Source: Anaerolineales bacterium
GTDB lineage: Bacteria; Chloroflexota; Anaerolineae; Epilineales; JAANWY01
Length of the DNA: 8,434 nucleotides
Assembly (NCBI GenBank): GCA_018263655.1
Contig: JAANWY010000003.1
Span: forward strand, 1 to 8,434
Direction: 5' to 3'
Position numbers and translations under genes: made by a program. Of this stretch, positions 1 through 5,782 are shown piece by piece (positions within the stretch are counted from its first letter, which is position 1; every line of letters starts with the position of its first letter). The notes below the pieces were generated by a model, which was not told the DNA's origin, did no database searches, and was given only the letters and a program-made list of their open reading frames with translations.

Positions 1-28
1 TGGAGTTCTGACGTGTGCTCTTCCATCT
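1..28 (+). other. Residual Illumina TruSeq Read 2 adapter at contig end
   Basis: Bases 1-28 align to the last 29 bases of the TruSeq Read 2 adapter (the strand ending GCTCTTCCGATCT). There is one substitution (T instead of A at base 9) and one missing G between bases 24 and 25. The adapter lies immediately before the insert, in the orientation expected of reverse-complemented read-through. In-frame homology to sugar ABC ATPases resumes right after it. These bases should not be treated as genomic, and a GTG at 13-15 inside them is not a real start codon. Confidence 0.93.
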
Positions 29-699
29 TTGGCTTTTCCCTGTATCCTGACGAAGTAGTGGCGTTGGTCGGCGACAACGGGGCAGGCAAATCCACTTTCA
101 TCAAGATCATCTCCGGCGCATACCAGCCGGACGCCGGCACAATCCGGGTGGACGGTTCTCCGGTGACTTTCCACACCCCTCGTGATGCAATGGCCTTAGG
201 GATCGCGACCGTCTACCAGAATCTGGCGCTCGTGGATCAGCGCGACGTGGCGGCCAACATCTTTCTGGGGCGCGAGCTGGTGCGAGGCTTGGTCTTGGAC
301 AGGGACCGCATGCTGGAGGAGTCGGCTCAAGTCCTCCGGGAACTCAAGATCGACATCCCCTCCGCTCAGACGCTAGTTGGCCTTCTCTCAGGGGGCCAGC
401 GTCAGGCGGTAGCTATCGCCCGGGCAATACATCAGGGAGGCGGAAACCGGCTGGTCATTATGGACGAGCCTGTAGCGGCTTTGGGTATTCAGGAATCACG
501 GAAGGTGCTCCGACTGATTACGCAGTTGAAAGCCCAGGGATGTGCGGTAATTGTCATCAGCCACAACCTGGAGCACGTCTTCTCGGTAGCTGATCGCATT
601 GTGGTGCTGCGTCGCGGCCGGCTGGTAGGCGTACGCCGTAAGGCAGAGACCACCGCGGCTGAGATCATTCGCCTCATCGTGGGGGCCGAGCACCTTTAA
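28..699 (+). CDS. CUT2-type sugar ABC transporter ATP-binding protein, 5' truncated
   Basis: This is the cytoplasmic ATPase of a monosaccharide (ribose/xylose/fructose-class, CUT2) importer. Visible motifs are Walker A GDNGAGKST (70-96), the Q-loop in TVYQNLAL, the signature LSGGQRQ, Walker B LVIMDEP and the switch histidine in VISHNLEHV. It ends at TAA (697-699). With about 223 genuine residues and a single nucleotide-binding domain, it resembles short FrcA-type ATPases of roughly 250-260 residues rather than the duplicated RbsA/XylG type. The first 20-30 residues are missing: family members have an aromatic A-loop region and a strand before FSLYP, and here the contig ends in adapter sequence. 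A Val replaces the usual Thr after the Walker B DEP (DEPVAALG). The permease gene follows after 20 bp, so the two are probably cotranscribed. The sugar is not deducible. Confidence 0.93.
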   Translation, partial: FGFSLYPDEVVALVGDNGAGKSTFIKIISGAYQPDAGTIRVDGSPVTFHTPRDAMALGIATVYQNLALVDQRDVAANIFLGRELVRGLVLDRDRMLEESAQVLRELKIDIPSAQTLVGLLSGGQRQAVAIARAIHQGGGNRLVIMDEPVAALGIQESRKVLRLITQLKAQGCAVIVISHNLEHVFSVADRIVVLRRGRLVGVRRKAETTAAEIIRLIVGAEHL

Positions 700-719
700 A
701 GATAAAACCAGGTGACAGT

Positions 720-1793
720 ATGGATCACGAGCAGACAGAGCTCATTGACGACACCGCCACTGACGCGGTTCTAGACGAACTGGAAAGTGAAGCTGGAGAA
801 GAGGCGCCGGCACACCCAGCGTCCTCCAGGGCCACTCGCGCCCTTGGGGTGATCTTTCGTGTACGAGAAATCACGGTGCTTGGGGCCGCGGTGCTCCTCT
901 TTCTCTCGCTTTCGCTGGCCACCCCCCTCTTTCTGCAACTAGACAATTTACTGCTGGTGGCCCGTCAGATCTCCATTTTGGCCATCATCGCCATCGGCAT
1001 GACGTTCCTCTTTATTGCTCGGGAGATCGATCTTTCTGTCGGCTCCCTCTACGGAGTCCTCGTAGTCTTCCTGGCCTTCCTCATCGCCAAGACGTCTCTG
1101 AATCCATGGCCGGCGATGGCCGTCACGGTCATTCTTGGGGCCGGCCTCGGTTTGGTGAACGGCTTGGTCACTACCTTGTTTGACATCCCTTCCTTTATTG
1201 TCACCCTGGGGATGCTCAGCGTTCTCCGGGGCGCTGCGCTCCTATTAACCGGCGGCTGGCCAGTGCTTATTAAGCTTCCGGAGGGCCATTCTTTTTTGAA
1301 CCTCACCGCCGGCCACGCAGGCGGAGTGGTCCCGATGCAGATTTTCTGGATGGTGGGCCTTATGCTCCTTGCCGGCTTCGTCCTGGGTAAGACACGTTTT
1401 GGCGCCCACGTCTACGCCACAGGGGGAAACGAGGAGTCTGCCCAGCTCACCGGCATTCGCACAAAGCGCGTGAAGACCATCTGCTTTGTGGTGACGGGAG
1501 CACTGTGCGGCATCGCCGCGGCGCTGCTCCTCGGCCAGGTGAAGAGTGGTTTCCCCCTCACCGGTCAAGGGTTTGAGCTGGACGTTATCGCTGCCGTCGT
1601 CATCGGCGGGACCCCTCTCTTTGGGGGAGCCGGCAGCATTCTGGGGACACTGCTGGGGGCGTCGATTACGGGCATGATCACCAACGGGTTGGTGCTCCTG
1701 GGCGCCAGCGCCTACTTCGAGCCAGTGGCGAAGGGCAGCATCATTGTGGCTGCGGTGCTGGCCGACACCCTCATCCGCCGAAGGCGGGCCTGA
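720..1793 (+). CDS. CUT2-type sugar ABC transporter permease (RbsC/XylH/FrcC family)
   Basis: This 357-residue inner-membrane permease belongs to the BPD_transp_2 family and is partner of the ATPase just upstream. Family hallmarks are EIDLSVGS at residues 102-109, ATGGNEESAQLTGI at 233-246 and GGTPLFGGAGS at 297-306. Many hydrophobic segments begin near residue 51 and run to a short basic tail (RRRRA). The ATG is supported by AGGTG at 710-714. An unusual feature is the strongly acidic, Ser/Ala/Pro-containing N-terminal extension of about 45 residues before the first helix, longer than in classical RbsC and presumably cytoplasmic. No periplasmic binding protein gene for this transporter is in the window. 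It may lie left of the truncated end. The exact sugar is unknown. Confidence 0.94.
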   Translation: MDHEQTELIDDTATDAVLDELESEAGEEAPAHPASSRATRALGVIFRVREITVLGAAVLLFLSLSLATPLFLQLDNLLLVARQISILAIIAIGMTFLFIAREIDLSVGSLYGVLVVFLAFLIAKTSLNPWPAMAVTVILGAGLGLVNGLVTTLFDIPSFIVTLGMLSVLRGAALLLTGGWPVLIKLPEGHSFLNLTAGHAGGVVPMQIFWMVGLMLLAGFVLGKTRFGAHVYATGGNEESAQLTGIRTKRVKTICFVVTGALCGIAAALLLGQVKSGFPLTGQGFELDVIAAVVIGGTPLFGGAGSILGTLLGASITGMITNGLVLLGASAYFEPVAKGSIIVAAVLADTLIRRRRA

Positions 1794-1804
1794 AAACGTT
1801 TCAG
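1791..1804. promoter_or_regulatory. Possible LacI-family half-symmetric site overlapping the permease stop codon
   Basis: The sequence TGAAAACGTTTCAG has arms TGAAA and TTTCA around ACG. It is one base short of the even-spaced LacI-family consensus with a central CG. It begins in the permease TGA and lies 27 bp upstream of the -35 box. The spacing is imperfect, so this is a weak candidate. Confidence 0.3.
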
Positions 1805-1831
1805 CAAAATTACGCACGGCCTAAAAGGCCC

Positions 1832-1860
1832 TTGACAAAAGAATACTAGCATAATATAAT
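1832..1860 (+). promoter_or_regulatory. Consensus sigma-70 promoter
   Basis: A perfect -35 box TTGACA (1832-1837) is separated by exactly 17 bp from a perfect -10 box TATAAT (1855-1860), in an AT-rich island within GC-rich DNA. The predicted start is near 1867. It would drive the aldolase, CUT1 transporter and kinase cluster. A fully consensus promoter usually needs a repressor, which fits the downstream operator-like palindromes. Confidence 0.85.
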
Positions 1861-1984
1861 CAAAGTGCCTGTCCTGACGAGGCGAACAATCTGTCAGCGA
1901 TGGGTTGGTCCCCACCGGTTTCAGGGAATCCATCGGCGTGTACGGCGGTGCGTACGCGAAGAGTGATTACATGCGACGAATGAG

Positions 1985-1998
1985 ATTTCGCGCGAAAT
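1985..1998. promoter_or_regulatory. Perfect 14-bp palindrome, candidate operator
   Basis: ATTTCGCGCGAAAT is identical to its own reverse complement. It lies about 120 bp downstream of the predicted transcription start and 150 bp before the aldolase ATG, in non-coding DNA. Its size and symmetry suit a dimeric helix-turn-helix regulator, but I cannot assign a family. Confidence 0.4.
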
Positions 1999-2091
1999 AG
2001 GAGCCACAGCCGCGCACTGTCTTCGTATTCCTTTTCAGTGATCTGATCCAAGCAATGCACAATACGATGGAGGTGTTTTCTGCAACGGCGT

Positions 2092-2105
2092 TGTAAACGA
2101 TTACA
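2092..2105. promoter_or_regulatory. LacI/CcpA-family-type operator
   Basis: TGTAAACGATTACA has 5-bp inverted arms (TGTAA/TTACA) around a central CG. It satisfies every position of the degenerate cre/LacI-family consensus TGWAANCGNTNWCA. It is 43 bp upstream of the aldolase ATG and about 225 bp downstream of the predicted transcription start. It would therefore act as a roadblock, as a looping partner, or on a second undetected promoter. No LacI-family gene lies in the window. Confidence 0.6.
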
Positions 2106-2134
2106 TATGGTGGCTTTGAAAGATGCCGCATCTT

Positions 2135-2140
2135 GGAAGG
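2135..2140 (+). promoter_or_regulatory. Ribosome binding site fixing the aldolase start
   Basis: GGAAGG ends 7 bases before the ATG at 2148. An in-frame TTG at 2133 would place this motif inside the coding sequence and has no ribosome binding site of its own, so ATG 2148 is preferred. Confidence 0.7.
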
Positions 2141-2147
2141 GCATACT

Positions 2148-2927
2148 ATGTCATTCTTGAAATCAGATGGTAAAGCACTCGTTGTCGCGATGGATCACGC
2201 ACGAACCCACGGCACCATCGAGGGGTTGGAGAACCCGGGCGTCGTCATCGATGCCGCAGTAGACGCCGGCGCCGATGCAGTCATGACCACCTTCGGTGTG
2301 GTCAAACACTACCAAGACCGGTTGATCGGACGCATTCCCACCATTCTCCGGCTGGACGGTGGCCCGAGCCTTTACCGCGAAGACTGGTTGGCTTACACCG
2401 AATGGGACTTGCTGCATTCCGTCGAGGACGCACTGCTCCTCGGTGCCGATGCCGTTGTCCTCATGCTGTTCATTGGCATCCCAGTCGAGCTGAAAACGTA
2501 TCGCATTGTGGCTAAGGTCGCCAGTGAGTGCATGCACGCCAACCTGCCCCTGATGGTCGAAGCGCTCCCATGTCCCAGTGAGCGCATTCCCGATCCCAAA
2601 GCTGCCGAAGCGATGGCTTCTGCGGCACGTCTGGCGTTCGAACATGGCGCCGACCTTGTGAAAGCGTACTACACGGGCAATCCTGAAGAGTTTCGTCAAG
2701 TAACGGACAACTGCCCGATTCCGGTGTTGATTGCCGGCGGACCCAAGATGGACACTACAGAAGAAACGTTTCAGGTTGTCCATGGGGCCATGCAAGGCGG
2801 GGCTGCCGGCGTCGTCTTTGGGCGTAACATCTGGCAAAGTGGCAACACGCGCGGCATGATCCGCGCTTTGCAGCGCATTATTCACGACGATGGTTCGGTG
2901 GGCGATGCACTCAATGCACTTGCCTAG
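2148..2927 (+). CDS. Class I (Schiff-base) aldolase, DhnA/DeoC/LacD-type
   Basis: This 259-residue cytoplasmic TIM-barrel aldolase belongs to the family that includes DhnA-type fructose-bisphosphate aldolases and LsrF. Visible features are the N-terminal VVAMDHART strand with Asp16, LRLDGGPS at 67-74, VEALPCP at 137-143, the probable Schiff-base lysine Lys172 in ADLVKAYYTGNP, and two C-terminal phosphate-binding strands, PVLIAGGPK (192-200) and GAAGVVFGRNIWQ. The length is normal for the family. It is the first gene after the strong promoter and is followed by a CUT1 sugar transporter and an FGGY kinase. The inferred role is cleavage of a phosphorylated sugar made by that kinase. Fructose-1,6-bisphosphate, ketose-1-phosphate and autoinducer-2-type substrates are all possible, and the sequence alone does not decide. 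Confidence 0.9.
   Translation: MSFLKSDGKALVVAMDHARTHGTIEGLENPGVVIDAAVDAGADAVMTTFGVVKHYQDRLIGRIPTILRLDGGPSLYREDWLAYTEWDLLHSVEDALLLGADAVVLMLFIGIPVELKTYRIVAKVASECMHANLPLMVEALPCPSERIPDPKAAEAMASAARLAFEHGADLVKAYYTGNPEEFRQVTDNCPIPVLIAGGPKMDTTEETFQVVHGAMQGGAAGVVFGRNIWQSGNTRGMIRALQRIIHDDGSVGDALNALA
2763..2772. promoter_or_regulatory. Intragenic GAAACGTTTC palindrome
   Basis: This perfect 10-bp palindrome with a central CG lies inside the aldolase gene, encoding part of EETFQ. It shares the 11-mer AAACGTTTCAG with the operator-like site at 1791-1804. It could be an auxiliary LacI-type operator, but coincidence of codons is a live alternative. Confidence 0.2.
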
Positions 2928-2977
2928 ATGCGGTAAAATTGACTGCTCCAACGACCATTTCGAGCAATTGCACTGGC

Positions 2978-2988
2978 AAGGAGGTGAT
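2978..2988 (+). other. Orphan extended Shine-Dalgarno sequence
   Basis: AAGGAGGTGAT is complementary to eleven consecutive bases at the 16S rRNA 3' end. It lies in the aldolase/binding-protein gap, 98 bp before the next gene. The only nearby frame starts at the overlapping ATG (2987-2989) and encodes 23 codons, ending TAG 3056-3058. Spacing is only two bases after AGGAGG, which is too short for efficient initiation. It could be a leader peptide site, a gene remnant or a ribosome pause site. Confidence 0.35.
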
Positions 2989-3086
2989 GACCCGGACTGA
3001 GAATCATGCATTGCTAGTTCTCACGCGGCCAAATTCAAAGGAACAATCAACTCTGTAGTCTAAATAACAAAGGAGAAGAACCAAAC

Positions 3087-4751
3087 ATGCGTAGGAAAAC
3101 AGTATTTGCGCTCGTGTTTTTGATGATTGCGTCTCTCTTGATCGCGGCCTGCGGAGGCGCGCAGCCGCAGCCGACGGAGAAGCCGGCTAAACCCACCGAG
3201 CCTCAGCCAACGGAGGAGCCGAAGGTCGAACCGACGGCGGTTGCTGAAGAAGGTCAGGCAGCGAAAGAGGTTGAAGCCGGCGAACTCCTGCCCCCGATTG
3301 TTGCAGAGCCGTGTGCACCGGACTGCCCCTTCGAGGGCCAGACCGTCAGCGTTATCGTGAACACCGCCGGCGCAAAGGGCCCGATCTCCGGCCCCTTCTA
3401 CGAAGTGCGCGACGAATTCGAGGCCGCCACCGGCGCCACGTTGGAAATCGTGGAGGTGCCCTTCGCCGAGCACTTCCCCAAGCTGATGACTGACATGACG
3501 ACTGAGACTGGCCAGTATGATACGTCCATTGCCGGCGCTTGGTGGCTGGGTGAGCTGGTCGGTGGCGACTTCGTCATGCCCTACGACGAATACTATGATG
3601 ATCCCAGCTTCCCGCAGTGGGACATCGAGAACGTGCTGCCCGGTCCGCGCGACCTGTTGACATGGGGCGGCAAGAAGTACATGGTCGCCAATGATCAGGA
3701 TGGGCAGGTGATGTACTACCGCCGCGATCTGCTGGCGGACCCCGAACATCAGGCCGCCTTCAAGGACGAATATGGCTACGACTTGGACGTGCCGCAGACC
3801 TGGGCCCAGTTCCGAGATGTCGCCGAATACTTCAACGGCAAGGATCTGAACGGCGACGGCAAGGCAGACTCCGGCCTGACCCTGCACCTGAAGGTCGGTG
3901 GCCAGGGTATGTTCCACTTCATGTCGTTCTCGGCCCCCTTCGTCATCGGTCCCGAGAACTCCAAACTGTACTGGTTCGATCCAGAGACGATGGAGCCCCT
4001 GCTCGACAGTCCTGGGCACGTGCGCGCTCTGGAAACACTGGTTGACTTGACTCAGTTCGGCCCCGAGGCGATGATGGCCTGGAGTCTGGGCGAGAGCTGG
4101 GACCACTTCCTGCGTGGCGAGGCAGCATTGACGTTCACCTGGGGCGACCTGGGTGCGCTGGCCCAGCAAGAAGGCAGTCAGGTATTGGGTAAGACCGGTG
4201 CCGCCCCCATACCCGGTACAACCGAGTACTACAACCTCCAGACCGGCGAATGGGTGAAGACCGAAGAGCCCAACATGGTGGGCAACACCACCGGCGGCTC
4301 CTGGGCCGGCGTCATCTCCAAGTTCTCGGACGCTCCCGAGGCCACCTACTACCTGTTGGCCCTCATGGCGACTGAGGAGAAATCGCTGATCTACGCCGCG
4401 CGTGGCTGGGACGGCGTGGACCCCGGTCGCTACAGCCATTTCCTGGAGCCGCAGGGTACAGCCGGCATCGACGAGTATCTGGCAGCCGGCTGGGATGAGG
4501 CCGACATCCGCGACTACACCAGCGCCTACTACGAGAACTTCAACGCCGAAGAGCAATTTCCCTACCTGCGCATCCCCGGTACCTTCGAGTACTGGACGCA
4601 GCTAGACATCCACCTGTCCGAGGCAGCGACCGGACAGGCCACGCCCGAAGAGGCGTTGAAGGCCACTGTGGTCGACTTCGAAGAGGTCACCAATCGGTTG
4701 GGGCGCGAAGAGCAGTTGCAGAGCTACAAAGAATCCCTCGGATTCGAGTAA
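3087..4751 (+). CDS. CUT1 extracellular sugar-binding lipoprotein (SBP family 1)
   Basis: This 554-residue secreted lipoprotein captures the carbohydrate for the two permeases downstream. A basic start (MRRK) and hydrophobic stretch lead to the lipobox IAAC with lipidated Cys22. A disordered Pro/Thr/Glu/Lys linker follows (about 25-70), as in many Chloroflexota lipoproteins. The mature domain starts near PFEGQTVSVIV (81-91) and has the usual family-1 binding-protein layout, including NTTGGSWAGVISKFSDAP around 400-417. D253-L-N-G-D-G-K-A-D261 resembles an EF-hand/dockerin calcium loop and is common in this family. Cys76 and Cys80 could form a disulphide. The ATG follows AAGGAG (3070-3075) with a rather long 11-nt spacing. 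The many aromatic residues suggest a sugar or oligosaccharide ligand, but it cannot be named. Confidence 0.94.
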   Translation: MRRKTVFALVFLMIASLLIAACGGAQPQPTEKPAKPTEPQPTEEPKVEPTAVAEEGQAAKEVEAGELLPPIVAEPCAPDCPFEGQTVSVIVNTAGAKGPISGPFYEVRDEFEAATGATLEIVEVPFAEHFPKLMTDMTTETGQYDTSIAGAWWLGELVGGDFVMPYDEYYDDPSFPQWDIENVLPGPRDLLTWGGKKYMVANDQDGQVMYYRRDLLADPEHQAAFKDEYGYDLDVPQTWAQFRDVAEYFNGKDLNGDGKADSGLTLHLKVGGQGMFHFMSFSAPFVIGPENSKLYWFDPETMEPLLDSPGHVRALETLVDLTQFGPEAMMAWSLGESWDHFLRGEAALTFTWGDLGALAQQEGSQVLGKTGAAPIPGTTEYYNLQTGEWVKTEEPNMVGNTTGGSWAGVISKFSDAPEATYYLLALMATEEKSLIYAARGWDGVDPGRYSHFLEPQGTAGIDEYLAAGWDEADIRDYTSAYYENFNAEEQFPYLRIPGTFEYWTQLDIHLSEAATGQATPEEALKATVVDFEEVTNRLGREEQLQSYKESLGFE

Positions 4752-4777
4752 GGCTCGCTGTTATCACCTGACAACGG

Positions 4778-4809
4778 TACTGGGTCCGGCCTTCGCGCCG
4801 GACCCAGTA
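4778..4809 (+). promoter_or_regulatory. Intercistronic stem-loop after the binding-protein gene
   Basis: A perfect 13-bp GC-rich stem (4778-4790 with 4797-4809) closes a 6-nt loop CTTCGC, 26 bp after the binding-protein stop. No T-run follows, so it is not a standard intrinsic terminator. Its position between a binding-protein gene and its permease genes matches the known role of such hairpins in protecting the upstream mRNA or attenuating transcription, giving excess binding protein over permease. Confidence 0.85.
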
Positions 4810-4825
4810 TTGCCTGTAGATAGTT

Positions 4826-4834
4826 GGAAGGAGA
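4826..4834 (+). promoter_or_regulatory. Ribosome binding site fixing a TTG start
   Basis: GGAAGGAGA contains AAGGAG ending 6 bases before the TTG at 4840. The alternative in-frame TTG at 4810 would lie at the foot of the stem-loop and has no ribosome binding site. No ATG or GTG competes at suitable spacing, so TTG 4840 is preferred. Confidence 0.75.
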
Positions 4835-4839
4835 TCAAG

Positions 4840-5772
4840 TTGGCTGAAACAACGGGGCCCCTGCAACCTACACAAGACGGCACGGATGCCGTTCCTGCGG
4901 CGAAAGGTGTCGGTACGCGAACCGATCGTACGAAAGCCATCTTCCTGGGGCCGGCTGCAATTTGGGTACTTGCTTTTACGATCTTTCCCCTACTCTATGC
5001 CGGCCCCAGGAAGATGGCCAGCTTCCGTTATGGTAAAATCAACCAATTTGTGGGGCTAGGGAACTTCGCCCGGCTCTTCCGAGATAGCAACCTCCACACA
5101 GCACTGCGGGTCACGCTGGTTTTTGTGGTGAGCACCGTTGCCCTCGAGATGATCCTCGGATTCGCGCTAGCGCTGCTCCTGAACCGCGAGATTCGTGGCA
5201 AGAACACGCTGCGGGCCATCATGACACTCCCCCTCTTCGCGACACCGGTGGCTATGGGCTACCTGGGGATCACCATGTACTACGAGCAGAATGGCCCCAT
5301 CAACTCACTCATTCGCGCCCTGGGGGGTGATATCGTTCCGTGGCTCTCCAACCCGTTCTGGGCGCTCGTAGCCGTAATCATTGTTGACCTCTGGCAATGG
5401 ACGCCTTTCGTTTTCCTGGTCTCCATCGCTGCGCTCCAGGGCCTACCGCTGGATCTGTACGAAGCAGCCCAAGTCGATGGAGCATCCGGCTTCGATCTGT
5501 TCCGCTATGTCACCCTGCCGCTCATGTTACCAACCCTCTGGCTGATCCTTCTCCTCCGATTGGTGGAAGCCTTCAAAGTCTTTGACGTTCCGATCAGCCT
5601 GACGCTGGGGGGGCCCGGCCGTGCCACTGAGGTCTACAGTCTCTTCACCTACCGTACTGCGCTACGCTTCTTCAATCACGGTTACGCAGCCGCCCAAGGG
5701 TTCTTGCTGCTCTTCATCGTGATGTTGATGGTGTCCTTGCTCTTTGGCCGAATTCGCGAGATTTACGAGTGA
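4840..5772 (+). CDS. CUT1 sugar ABC transporter permease, MalF/UgpA/LacF type
   Basis: This 310-residue inner-membrane permease starts at TTG. A hydrophilic N-terminal tail (1-30) precedes a first helix in FLGPAAIWVLAFTIFPLLY (35-53), followed by VGLGNFARLF (71-80), typical of this subfamily. Further helices lie near 92-114, 128-147, 173-200, 229-245 and 285-302. The EAA loop that docks the ATPase is clear: EAAQVDGASGFDLFRYVTLP (208-227). It pairs with the MalG-type permease 10 bp downstream. Residues 54-60 (AGPRKMA), just after helix 1, do not look like the family, where a hydrophobic/Ser-Phe stretch is expected. They are encoded by the second arm of a perfect 20-nt inverted repeat, so this patch may be a mutation or artefact. 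The reading frame is intact. Confidence 0.92.
   Translation: MAETTGPLQPTQDGTDAVPAAKGVGTRTDRTKAIFLGPAAIWVLAFTIFPLLYAGPRKMASFRYGKINQFVGLGNFARLFRDSNLHTALRVTLVFVVSTVALEMILGFALALLLNREIRGKNTLRAIMTLPLFATPVAMGYLGITMYYEQNGPINSLIRALGGDIVPWLSNPFWALVAVIIVDLWQWTPFVFLVSIAALQGLPLDLYEAAQVDGASGFDLFRYVTLPLMLPTLWLILLLRLVEAFKVFDVPISLTLGGPGRATEVYSLFTYRTALRFFNHGYAAAQGFLLLFIVMLMVSLLFGRIREIYE
4936..5018. repeat. Perfect 20-nt inverted repeat inside the MalF-type permease gene
   Basis: The left arm 4936-4955 and right arm 4999-5018 (GCCGGCCCCAGGAAGATGGC) are exact reverse complements, separated by 43 bases. Neither arm extends further. The left arm encodes AIFLGPA, normal for helix 1 of this family. The right arm encodes AGPRKMA, which is out of character. 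The right arm therefore looks like a reverse-complement copy of the left. Candidate causes are template-switch mutation or an amplification/assembly chimera. Confidence 0.95.
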
Positions 5773-5782
5773 GAGGTAGAAA

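Larger units (their letters stand above)
1794..2147 (+). other. Regulatory intergenic region and long 5' leader before the aldolase gene
   Basis: This 354-bp stretch has no convincing gene. It holds a consensus sigma-70 promoter, a perfect 14-bp palindrome and a LacI-type operator, each listed separately. If transcription starts about 7 bases after the -10 box (near 1867), the aldolase mRNA has a leader of about 280 nt. A 27-codon ATG frame (1900-1983) lacks a ribosome binding site and is not called. I do not recognise a known riboswitch or T-box in the leader. GATTACAT occurs twice (1965-1972 and 2099-2106), the second copy within and just past the operator. Confidence 0.6.

Noticed and set aside
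253..330. Possible frameshift or insertion in the ABC ATPase because of the HQGGGNRL stretch before Walker B
   Set aside because: That stretch (near 430-453) is only two or three residues longer than usual, motifs on both sides stay in frame, and length variation here is tolerated in the family.
1818..1830. Small hairpin GGCCTAAAAGGCC after the CUT2 permease gene as a terminator
   Set aside because: The stem is only 5 bp and there is no T-run. It runs directly into the -35 box of the promoter.
1871..1895. Hammerhead-ribozyme-like string CTGACGAG followed by GAAC
   Set aside because: The core-like CTGACGA and GAA are only a few bases apart, leaving no room for stem II, and no flanking stems I and III are evident.
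1900..1983. 27-codon ATG frame in the leader as a regulatory peptide
   Set aside because: No ribosome binding site and no recognisable peptide features such as codon runs. It is likely chance.
1860..2144. 94-codon minus-strand frame opposite the promoter leader
   Set aside because: No ribosome binding site, no family resemblance and unusual composition. It overlaps promoter and operator sequences on the other strand.
3060..4556. Long minus-strand open frame (498 codons) opposite the binding-protein gene
   Set aside because: It is a GC-rich antisense shadow of the clearly coding lipoprotein gene, low in complexity and without recognisable domains.
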